Positions 8,866 to 15,769 of a stretch of 44,579 nucleotides of DNA are shown here, in pieces (positions within the stretch are counted from its first letter, which is position 1; every line of letters begins with the position of its first letter). A model generated the notes under the pieces. It did no database searches, had not been told where the DNA came from, and worked only from the letters and a program-made list of their open reading frames with translations. The position numbers were made by a program, and so were the translations under genes. The stretch is from positions 1-44,579 of the forward strand of contig DATDCV010000355.1 in assembly GCA_036524155.1 (NCBI GenBank), read 5' to 3'. The DNA comes from DATDCV01 sp036524155 (GTDB lineage: Bacteria > Verrucomicrobiota > Verrucomicrobiia > Limisphaerales > UBA8199).

Positions 8866-8879
8866 TATAATCGGATATG
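8866..8879 (+). promoter_or_regulatory. TATAAT box five bases before start codon (possible leaderless start)
   Basis: A perfect TATAAT at 8866-8871 is followed by five bases and then ATG at 8877. No Shine-Dalgarno sequence fits between them. A transcript initiated from this box would begin at about the A of the ATG. The expected -35 region (about 8843-8848) is a poor match to TTGACA. Confidence 0.4.
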
Positions 8880-9686
8880 AGAACCACTGTGAGGAAGTGT
8901 GGGCAGGCGCTCGTTATCGGCCTGTTTGCGTTCGTCCTGCTCGCCAATTGCGCGCTCGCCAAAGACAAAGTCGAGGAGCAGTTCCATCAATCCTATGCGC
9001 TCAACCCGGACGGCCAGGTTCGCCTGGATAACGTCAACGGCAAAATCCATATCACCGCCTGGGACCGGCAGGAAATTCAGGTGGACGCCGTGAAACGCGC
9101 GGACAACCAGCAGGATTTGGCGGCGACAAAAATCGAGATCGACGCCAAAGCGGAACGCATCAAGATCCACACCAAACACCCGAACTCGAGGAAGAACAAC
9201 TCCACCACCGTGGATTACGAAGTCAAGGTGCCAACGGGCGCCCATCTCGCGGCGGTCGAAACGGTAAATGGCAGCGTGGAAATCGCAGGCGTACGCGGGC
9301 CAGTCAATGCCAGCAGCGTCAACGGGCTCCTGGCAGCCAAAGGCCTGGCGTCGGACACAAAGCTGGAGACCGTGAACGGCAAGGTGGAGGCTGTTTTTGA
9401 CCGGCTTGACGGCGTGAAGTCCATTTCGATGGATGCTGTCAATGGCAGGCTCGAGCTGACGCTCCCCGCAGACGCCAACGCGGAAGTGAAAGCCGAATCT
9501 CTCAACGGGCGCATCGAGGCCGATAAACTCACCGTAAAAAAGAATTGGCCGGTGGGAAGCGAATTGCATGGCAAGCTGGGCCAAGGAGGAACCCGCGTAA
9601 AAGCGGAGACGGTCAACGGCGGCATTCGGGTGAAGCTCGCCGGGCCGGAGGGGAAAGCGCAGGTCGAGCAACCGGCAAAGGGCTGA
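8877..9686 (+). CDS. exported DUF4097-like beta-repeat protein with VNG repeats
   Basis: This 269-residue protein has a signal peptide (ALVIGLFAFVLLANCALA) and then an all-beta body. Its striking feature is a repeated turn: VNGKIHIT, VNGSVEIA, VNGLLAAK, VNGKVEAV, VNGRLELT, LNGRIEAD and VNGGIRVK, spaced about 20-30 residues apart. This is the pattern of the DUF4097/DUF4098 putative adhesin family, which forms a beta-helix or beta-solenoid-like fold. Members are exported and often sit beside sensors or sigma factors, but no function is established. The gene is monocistronic, convergent with the next minus-strand gene across a palindromic repeat at 9738-9838. ATG 8877 is chosen because it precedes the full signal peptide. 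Confidence 0.8.
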   Translation: MRTTVRKCGQALVIGLFAFVLLANCALAKDKVEEQFHQSYALNPDGQVRLDNVNGKIHITAWDRQEIQVDAVKRADNQQDLAATKIEIDAKAERIKIHTKHPNSRKNNSTTVDYEVKVPTGAHLAAVETVNGSVEIAGVRGPVNASSVNGLLAAKGLASDTKLETVNGKVEAVFDRLDGVKSISMDAVNGRLELTLPADANAEVKAESLNGRIEADKLTVKKNWPVGSELHGKLGQGGTRVKAETVNGGIRVKLAGPEGKAQVEQPAKG

Positions 9687-9737
9687 GCCCCGCGACGGCC
9701 TACCGTGGGTCAGCCTTTTGAGCCGCAGCCTGCTCGC

Positions 9738-9838
9738 ATCGGCGCGCGGACTTCAGTCCGCAGCAATGTGCGACATGCCTTAAACCTAAATCGTTTCAGG
9801 GGTCGAACGTAGCTGCGGACTGAAGTCCGCGCGCCGAT
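9738..9838. repeat. paired inverted repeat, REP-like element, copy 2
   Basis: Perfect inverse-complement 27-base arms lie at 9738-9764 and 9812-9838, 47 bases apart. Their sequence is nearly identical to the arms of the element at 3535-3638, while the central spacer differs. It sits between convergent genes, ending right at the stop codon of the minus-strand oxidoreductase. It may act as a bidirectional terminator as well as being a mobile-type repeat. Confidence 0.85.
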
Positions 9839-9839
9839 A

Positions 9840-11261
9840 TTAAATTTCAACGGTCTTCCCGGGGATGGGAGCGGTGTAACGGCCCTGGGCATCGGCTTGA
9901 GCTGGAGCAGGGCTGCTCACGGTAAGTTCGTCAACGTTCGAGCAGAACTGGAAGTTGGAGGCAAGCGCCTCCTCCCAGGTAATGATCTTGCCCGAATGCA
10001 CCGCGGCGCGGCCCATGATGGCGCCGAGGTTGGAGAGCGCGGCGCGGCGGGCTTCGTTGTGAGGGCGATCGTTCCGGATGGCGCTCAGCAGGACATCCCA
10101 TTCGGCCTGCCAGGGGTTGACGGTTTCCTTCTCCGGCCGCCAGGCGATCTTCGAGCGGTCGAGGCGCTGATCCTTGTAAAGCCAGGTCGTTGGCGCGTGG
10201 ATATCGCCCGAAAACTTCGCGGCGCATTTTGTGCCGTGGATATAGGTCGAAAAATCGTTGTGGCAGTTTGGAATGTACCGGCCGGTTACCAGGGCCTTAG
10301 TGCCATCAGCGAAGGTGAATTCGATCGAGTAACTGTCGAGATTCTGACTGCAATCGGTGCTGCCGGCGAACCGGCCGCCGATGCCGTGGGCGGACACCGG
10401 CCAGGAATCCTTGATCCAAAAACACTCGTCGATCTGGTGAATCATCAATTCGATGAAGATCCCGCCGGAAGACCACATGAACTGGTAGGGGTGCCCGGGG
10501 CTAAGCTGCCACAGCAATTCATTCTCCCCTTTCGGGAACGGTCCCATCAAGTAGCCCGGGTCCATTCGCGTCGCGCGGATGAGCTGGACCTCGCCCATCG
10601 CGCCATCGCGTATTTTTTGGATCATCGCCTGCCGCGCCGAGGAATGGCGGCACATCAGGCCGGCGGCGATTTTCAGGTTCTTCTGCTCCGCGGCTTCCCC
10701 CGCGCGGAGAATACGTTTGATGCCGCCCGGATCCGGCGCAAAATCCTTTTCCATGAAAACATTGACGCCTTTCTGGACGGCGTATTCCAGGTGCGGCGCG
10801 CGGAAGGCCGCGTGCGTCGTCAACATCGCGACGTCGCCGGGCCGGAGACAATCGATAGCCTTCTTGAAGGCATCGAATCCGAGGAAGCGGCGCTCGGGCG
10901 GAGCGTCGATCCACTCGCCCAGCGCTTGCTTCAACGCCGCGTGGGATGAATCCAGGCGGTCTTGCCGCAAATCCGCCATGGCGACCAGCTTGATCGGTCC
11001 ACCGGCGCCCGTGCCGACGGCCCGTTTGGTGCCTCCGTCATCCCCGAGCACCAAACCGCCCGCCGACATCGCATTGGCGACCGCGCCACTGCCGCGGCCC
11101 CCGCAGCCAATCAAAGCAAGGCGGATCGTGTGATCTTCGGCGGCATGCACGTGAGGAAGGCTGACACCCGCCAACGCCGATGCGGCGGCGATTTGGCCGG
11201 TCGTCCTGATGAAATCACGCCGGGACGGAAGATGAGGTTCGCTGTTACTCATACTCGCCAT
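9840..11261 (-). CDS. Gfo/Idh/MocA-family oxidoreductase with Tat signal
   Basis: This 473-residue protein starts with a twin-arginine leader (SRRDFIRTTGQIAAASALA), so it is probably exported folded with its NAD(P) cofactor. A Rossmann nucleotide-binding motif follows (IRLALIGCGGRGSG, near residues 45-58). The family's catalytic-lobe Lys is in VFMEKDFAPD near 170-180, and SGGIFIELMIHQIDECFW near 266-283 is the typical substrate-side segment. Verrucomicrobia and Planctomycetes carry many such enzymes for sugar or polysaccharide breakdown; the substrate here is unknown. Its ATG lies inside the end of ribD (overlap of 17 bases, or 8 if the second ATG at 11252 is used), so it is translated from the same mRNA. 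Confidence 0.9.
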   Translation of the reverse strand: MASMSNSEPHLPSRRDFIRTTGQIAAASALAGVSLPHVHAAEDHTIRLALIGCGGRGSGAVANAMSAGGLVLGDDGGTKRAVGTGAGGPIKLVAMADLRQDRLDSSHAALKQALGEWIDAPPERRFLGFDAFKKAIDCLRPGDVAMLTTHAAFRAPHLEYAVQKGVNVFMEKDFAPDPGGIKRILRAGEAAEQKNLKIAAGLMCRHSSARQAMIQKIRDGAMGEVQLIRATRMDPGYLMGPFPKGENELLWQLSPGHPYQFMWSSGGIFIELMIHQIDECFWIKDSWPVSAHGIGGRFAGSTDCSQNLDSYSIEFTFADGTKALVTGRYIPNCHNDFSTYIHGTKCAAKFSGDIHAPTTWLYKDQRLDRSKIAWRPEKETVNPWQAEWDVLLSAIRNDRPHNEARRAALSNLGAIMGRAAVHSGKIITWEEALASNFQFCSNVDELTVSSPAPAQADAQGRYTAPIPGKTVEI

Positions 11262-12411
11262 GCTCTTCCCGAACGCAAACCGCTGTCAACAGCCAATCGT
11301 GTCCCAGCCTGCGCCACGCGGGCTCGGTCAAAGAAATCGTTTCGGACAGTCTCGTCGCGCCCGCGCCGGCAACGGCCTTCTTTGCGTTCCGCCCGCCGAG
11401 TATCCTGGGGGCGTAGAAAAACGCGATTTTCCGCGCCAGCCCGCCAAACAAAAAGGAACTGTTCACTTCGCCGCCACCCTCGACCAGCAGGCTGGCGACG
11501 TTCTCGCGGCCGAGCCGGTTCATCAGCCAGCGGAGGTCGATCCGGCCCTCGCGGTCCGGAGCGGTGAGGACGTTGACCCGCTCCGCGAGCCGCGCCACGC
11601 GCCCTCTGGGCGCCCGCCTGCCGACCACTATCGTTGTTAATGACCGATGCTGATCGCTCACCACTTTCGCTGTTACTGGCGTGCGGGCGTTGGAGTCGAG
11701 AATGATCCGCCGCAAACCTCGTAACGTCCCGAGGTCCGAGCCCGGAATCCGGAGTCCGCTGCGTCTCCTCTCCCGTACTCTGTAGGTGAGGCTTGGGTCA
11801 TCGGCCAGAATCGTGTTGATGCCGACGAGGATGGCATCGGCTCGGGCACGCAAGTTCATTCCGTAAGCCCGCGCTTGCTCGCCGGTGATCCATTTCGATG
11901 CGCCGGACGCAGTCGCGATCTTCCCGTCGAGCGTCATGGCCGCCTTGACCGTGACGAAGGGGGTGCGATGGACAATCCAATGGTTGAAGGCTTCATTCAA
12001 ACGCTCGCATTCCCCGGCGAGCGCGCCCGTGACGACCTGGAGGCCCGCCCGGCGCAGAAGTGCGAAGCCTTTGCCGCGATGGCGCGGGTTTGGGTCGGTT
12101 GCCCCAACCACGACTTTGCGGATGCCCGCCTTGATGATGGCGTCAGTGCAAGGCGGTGTCCGGCCGTACGAGCAACACGGCTCGAGCGTGACATACAAAA
12201 TCGCGTTTTTCACGCTGTTGCCCCTGCGCTCCGCGTCTCGCAACGCCTCAATCTCGGCGTGAGGCTCCCCTGGGCAGCGGTGCCAGCCGCGGCCGATTAC
12301 CAACCCTCGTTTGACCAGCACCGCGCCGACCATGGGATTGGGTGACGTTGTGCCGGCCCCGCGTTTCGCGAGACGCAAGGCCAGCCGCATGTGAGGGTGT
12401 TGTTGGTGCAT
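11245..12411 (-). CDS. ribD: bifunctional riboflavin biosynthesis protein RibD
   Basis: This 388-residue enzyme should deaminate diaminohydroxyphosphoribosylaminopyrimidine and then reduce the ribosyl side chain in riboflavin synthesis. The N-terminal deaminase shows SPNPMVGAVLV, the zinc ligand HAE near residue 50 and PCCSYGRTPPC near 77-87. The C-terminal reductase shows MTLDGKIATASGASKWITG, ILVGINTILADDPSLT and LLVEGGGEVNSSFL. ATG 12411 is chosen because MHQQHPHMRLALRLAKRG is the usual RibD start; the frame extends upstream but would overlap ftsY. No other riboflavin gene or FMN riboswitch is seen nearby. It follows ftsY by 76 bases and overlaps the oxidoreductase gene at its 3' end. Confidence 0.95.
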   Translation of the reverse strand: MHQQHPHMRLALRLAKRGAGTTSPNPMVGAVLVKRGLVIGRGWHRCPGEPHAEIEALRDAERRGNSVKNAILYVTLEPCCSYGRTPPCTDAIIKAGIRKVVVGATDPNPRHRGKGFALLRRAGLQVVTGALAGECERLNEAFNHWIVHRTPFVTVKAAMTLDGKIATASGASKWITGEQARAYGMNLRARADAILVGINTILADDPSLTYRVRERRRSGLRIPGSDLGTLRGLRRIILDSNARTPVTAKVVSDQHRSLTTIVVGRRAPRGRVARLAERVNVLTAPDREGRIDLRWLMNRLGRENVASLLVEGGGEVNSSFLFGGLARKIAFFYAPRILGGRNAKKAVAGAGATRLSETISLTEPAWRRLGHDWLLTAVCVREEHGEYE

Positions 12412-12487
12412 CTGTTGCTGAAAACACCCGAAAACCCACCGAGCGTCAAATCTATTTTCACCAGCGCTGGACGCCGCGGCGGCAGCA

Positions 12488-13399
12488 TCATTCCTGGAAG
12501 AGCGCCTCGGCAAACTGTTTCGCGTTGAACGGCTGCAGGTCGTCAGGCTTTTCGCCCAAGCCAATGAACTTGACCGGGATCCCGAGCTCTTTCTGGATGG
12601 CGACCACCATGCCGCCTTTGCTGGTGCCGTCCAGCTTGGTGACAATGAGTCCGGTCAGGGGCACCGCCTTGTTGAATTCGCGCGCCTGGTTCAGCGCGTT
12701 CATACCGGTGGTCGCATCCAGCACCAGCAGAACTTCGTGGGGAGCGCCGGGCGATTGCTTGCCGATGACCCGGTGCAGCTTCTGGAGTTCCTGCATAAGG
12801 TTGTGCTTGGTGTGAAGCCGGCCGGCGGTATCGACGAACAGGTAATCGGCGCTTCGCGCCTGGGCGGCAGCGACCGCATCGTGAGCGATCGCAGCCGCAT
12901 CGGCGCCGTAGGAGCCGGCGACCACCTCAACGTTCAGCCGGTGCCCCCACAGCTTGATCTGTTCGATGGCGGCGGCGCGGAAAGTGTCGCAGGCTGCCAG
13001 CAAAGCGGTTTGCCCGCGCACCTGGACCAGGTTCGCCAACTTAGCGGCCGTGGTGGTTTTACCGGTACCGTTGACACCAACGATCGACACCACGGTGGGG
13101 CCGTCAGCCGCTTGCCGCAGCCCGCTCTGGGACGACGCCAGGGCGGATTCGACTTCGTTTTGGGCGACAGCAAAAACGTCCCGGCCACTGCCGCCCTGGG
13201 TCTCATAGCTCTTCTTTGCGGCCTCGACAATCTGCGCGGTCATGGCCAGGCCAAGATCGGAGGCGATGAGCGCGGCCTCAAGTTCCTCGATGGCCTGCGC
13301 ATCGAGCCGCGGCGAGCGTGTGACGATGCGTTTGATTTCGTGCGCCAGCCGGGCATGAGTCTTCTGCAAGCCCGCTTTGAATTTCTCGAAGAGACCCAT
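12488..13399 (-). CDS. ftsY: signal recognition particle receptor FtsY
   Basis: This 303-residue SRP GTPase docks ribosome-SRP complexes at the membrane. It begins MGLFEKFKAGLQKT, the standard short start, followed by the N helical bundle. The G domain shows the P-loop GVNGTGKTTTAAKLA (near 107-120), DTFRAAAIEQ, the G3 motif VDTAGRLHTKHNLM, G4 TKLDGTSKGG, and the closing GLGEKPDDLQPF. No long acidic A domain is present, which is common outside Enterobacteria. ATG 13399 is preferred over an upstream in-frame ATG because MGLFEKF aligns with the family start. It lies in a minus-strand run with nusB and the PHP gene upstream and ribD downstream. Confidence 0.96.
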   Translation of the reverse strand: MGLFEKFKAGLQKTHARLAHEIKRIVTRSPRLDAQAIEELEAALIASDLGLAMTAQIVEAAKKSYETQGGSGRDVFAVAQNEVESALASSQSGLRQAADGPTVVSIVGVNGTGKTTTAAKLANLVQVRGQTALLAACDTFRAAAIEQIKLWGHRLNVEVVAGSYGADAAAIAHDAVAAAQARSADYLFVDTAGRLHTKHNLMQELQKLHRVIGKQSPGAPHEVLLVLDATTGMNALNQAREFNKAVPLTGLIVTKLDGTSKGGMVVAIQKELGIPVKFIGLGEKPDDLQPFNAKQFAEALFQE

Positions 13400-13459
13400 G
13401 TTAGAAGTGCGAGGTAAAGAATGCGGCACGCGAAATACAGAGTGACCTTGCGGCCTGTT

Positions 13460-14302
13460 TCATGGGGTTTCCCGGATGTTGGATTTGAGTTCGGCGGCCC
13501 TGGCCTTCAGTCTCTCGACGTGCTGGTAAGGCAGCCTGACGCTGCCCATGACCGGTTTGCCTTTGCTGTATCCATGGCAGTCCGAACCGCCGGTGACCAG
13601 GAGATGAAAGCGATCCGCCAGTTCCAGATAGTGCTCGGAGGTCGCGGTAGAGTGCTTGGTATGGAAGCACTCGATCCCGTCCAGGCCGGCCTCCACCATG
13701 CTGGGAATCACTTCATCTGTTCGGTTCAATCCCGGGTGAGCCATGACTGCTACCCCGCCGGCCTCATGGATCAGATCGATCGCGTGCGCGGCCGACATCT
13801 TGAACTTGGGAACCCAGGCTGGCCGGTTCTTCTTCAGAAACCGGTGGAATGCTTCATCCAGGGAAGAAACCAAGCCGGCATCGACGAGCGCCCGTGCCAC
13901 ATGCGGCCGGCCCGGTGACCGGCAATTGGCCAACTCGAAAACCGCTTCCGCCTCCAGAGGCACATTGAGACGGTTCAATCGCGCTACCATCTCGCGAATC
14001 CGGCTCTGTCGCACGTTCTGGAACTTGCCAATCTCGCCCAGTAGCCGGCGATTCTCGACATCGACACAATAGCCGAGAATGTGAATTTCATGGCCGTCCT
14101 GCTCCGCCGTCAATTCGGTGCCGCTCAGGAACTCAAGTCCGGCGGCTTCGCAGGCCACCGCGGCCGGCAGACAGCCCTCGACCGTGTCGTGGTCCGTCAG
14201 CGCGACCGTGCCAAACCCGAGACGCCGGGCTTGCAGCGCCAGTTGCCTGGGTGTGTAGGTGCCGTCGGAAAAAGCTGTGTGCAGATGGAGGTCGGCGAAC
14301 AT
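13460..14302 (-). CDS. PHP-domain phosphoesterase, YciV/RNase AM-like
   Basis: This 280-residue protein has the PHP metal-binding motifs: DLHLHTAFSDGTYTP at residues 4-18, ALTDHDTVEG near 33-43, the Glu in SGTELTAE near 60, HEIHILGYCVD near 71-81, VMAHPGLNR near 190, and GGSDCHGYSKG near 239-249. This arrangement is that of the YciV/RnaM group, which removes nucleotides from short RNA or pAp-type substrates; the exact substrate is inferred from family only. It follows nusB by 13 bases and precedes ftsY by 60, so it is likely part of the same transcript. Confidence 0.88.
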   Translation of the reverse strand: MFADLHLHTAFSDGTYTPRQLALQARRLGFGTVALTDHDTVEGCLPAAVACEAAGLEFLSGTELTAEQDGHEIHILGYCVDVENRRLLGEIGKFQNVRQSRIREMVARLNRLNVPLEAEAVFELANCRSPGRPHVARALVDAGLVSSLDEAFHRFLKKNRPAWVPKFKMSAAHAIDLIHEAGGVAVMAHPGLNRTDEVIPSMVEAGLDGIECFHTKHSTATSEHYLELADRFHLLVTGGSDCHGYSKGKPVMGSVRLPYQHVERLKARAAELKSNIRETP

Positions 14303-14315
14303 CGTCTGAAAACTC

Positions 14316-14816
14316 TCATTTGACCGCTCGGGCCGGACGCATCAGTTCCCCTTTGACTTTGTCGAGAATCCCGTTGACGAATTTCCCGCTGTCCTGCGTG
14401 GAGAATTTTTTGGCGATATCCACCGCTTCATTGATGCTGACCACCGGCGGAATGTCGTCCCGGTGGAGCATCTCGTAAATGGCCAGACGCAAAATATTTC
14501 GGTCCACAGCGGCGATCCGGTGAAGCTCCCAGTTCCGGGCGAACTTCTTGATGATGGCGTCAGCCTCGTCCCGTGTTTGCAGCACGCCCCGGATTAGGGG
14601 ATCGGCAAACAGCCGCACCGCGGCCTCTTCGGTGGTCGGCGGAGGAAGTTCGACCCGTTGGCCCCAGGTAGCAGCTCCCTTGTCTTCCGCAATGGCGGCG
14701 GTCCGTTGTGAATCCCAGAACTGATCGAGCGCCGCCTCCAAATCCTGGGGCGGATTTAGATCCTGCTGGAACAGAAATTGCACCGCGCGTTCCCGCGCCT
14801 CGCGTCGCTTGCCCAT
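14316..14816 (-). CDS. nusB: transcription antitermination factor NusB
   Basis: This 166-residue RNA-binding protein acts in rRNA antitermination with NusE (S10). It starts MGKRREARERAVQFLFQQD, the classic NusB start with its Arg-rich RNA-binding helix. It ends with the family core: RIAAVDRNILRLAIYEML, PPVVSINEAVDIAKKFST and SGKFVNGILDKV. The middle (residues about 35-75, AAIAEDKGAATWGQRVELPP) is longer than in E. coli NusB. ATG 14816 has AGGTG five bases upstream. In many bacteria ribH sits directly upstream of nusB; it is absent here. Confidence 0.94.
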   Translation of the reverse strand: MGKRREARERAVQFLFQQDLNPPQDLEAALDQFWDSQRTAAIAEDKGAATWGQRVELPPPTTEEAAVRLFADPLIRGVLQTRDEADAIIKKFARNWELHRIAAVDRNILRLAIYEMLHRDDIPPVVSINEAVDIAKKFSTQDSGKFVNGILDKVKGELMRPARAVK

Positions 14817-14948
14817 GGCACCTACAATGCCGCACAAAGGCGCCGCACGAAATCAAAAACTGCGCAAGCTTCCGCGCTCGGGCACGGCCGCTCCCCAGAG
14901 CGAACCGCCGGATCCACAACCACGGCAGGGGCACGGACGCCTGAAATC

Positions 14949-15565
14949 CTACTCGCGAACGAGGCTTTCGGGGAGGGCCTTGAGTTCCGACTGGCTGCCG
15001 TCGGGCTGCCAAACAAGGTGGCCGTCCTTCAAGCGTTTCAGAACCCGCCCGTGGGTGGAGCCGCGAAGGGTTTTCACACGGTCTCCGGCACCAAAAGCCG
15101 CGGATTGCCAGAGGCTCTCCACTATCGCGACCATGGAGTCGCGATTCAGTACACCCGCAATGTAATGGGCGATGGCAGACATGACCTCACGACGACGGCC
15201 AGTTGGCAACTCGGCAAATAGCGCAGCGCCAAGCTGACGGCCAACGTCGGCGAAGGTATTACCGTTGAAAAAGAGAAACGGGGCTCCGCGATGACAGCGA
15301 CGCAGGAATTCTATCGTTTCCGCGAGCGTGAGGATGAGGCTTTGCTTTTCCGCCCACTCGCGCGCAACCGCCTTTTGAGTTTCGCTATTAAAGCCGTGCT
15401 GCGCGTTTCCTCTTGCGCACGCTCCTCGATTGAGGCTGACGACAAGCTCCCAACTCCAGTTCTTGAGAAATTGGGCTCGGGCTTGAAGCGGTGATTGTTC
15501 GCCAGAACCTCCGCGAGGATGTCCGCCGCGGTGAGATGCTCCAGCAGATCCAATCTCAGTTTCAT
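14949..15565 (-). CDS. conserved hypothetical protein, apparent frameshift near 15477
   Basis: Two overlapping minus-strand frames each hold half of one plausible protein. From ATG 15565 the first frame gives MKLRLDLLEHLTAADILAE followed by VLANNHRFKPE. Near 15477-15480 the sensible reading moves to the other frame, giving AQFLKNWSWELVVSLN and on through WAEKQSLILTLAETIEFL, APFLFFNGNTFADVGRQLG and an SH3/KOW-like end (GDRVKTLRGSTHGRVLKRL). One missing base (GAGCC where GAGGCC would fit) explains the break. The composite would be about 205 residues. Alternatively a start at 15584 in the second frame gives a 211-residue product with an unlikely Gly/Arg-rich N-terminus. It could be a sequencing error, a real mutation or programmed frameshifting. 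It sits between secA and nusB; function unknown. Confidence 0.6.
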
Positions 15566-15641
15566 CTGGCATAATATGGCCCAATTGCCGTTGGACGGCA
15601 AGGGCGGATCAGGCCGCTCCAGCAGTTCTCATTATGGGATT

Positions 15642-15744
15642 GTGGCGCGGGCGTCTCGCCTGCGGGTTCGGCCGGCGGCCCGCCGATCGAGGCTAAAAAG
15701 GGCGGGGACGCCCCAGGAACTCGCGGGCGAGACGCCCGCGCCAC
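15642..15744. repeat. second type of paired inverted repeat (gcgggcgtctcgcc family)
   Basis: Arms at 15642-15664 and 15722-15744 (23 bases, one mismatch) read gtggcgcgggcgtctcgcc and its inverse, 57 bases apart. Weaker symmetry extends outward (ttctcattatgg against ttctcactttgg), so the full element may span about 15622-15760. A small hairpin (ggggacgcccc) lies inside. It fills the gap between secA and the downstream gene and could also act as a transcription stop. Only one copy is in the window. Confidence 0.75.
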
Positions 15745-15769
15745 GCCAAAGTGAGAATTGCCGGGCCGC

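Noticed and set aside
9897..10949. A 350-codon plus frame opposite the oxidoreductase
   Set aside because: The minus strand shows the Tat leader and the complete Gfo/Idh/MocA motif order.
12412..12645. Long N-terminal extension of RibD in the same frame
   Set aside because: It overlaps the ftsY coding end and the Ser/Arg-rich residues do not resemble RibD; ATG 12411 matches the family start.
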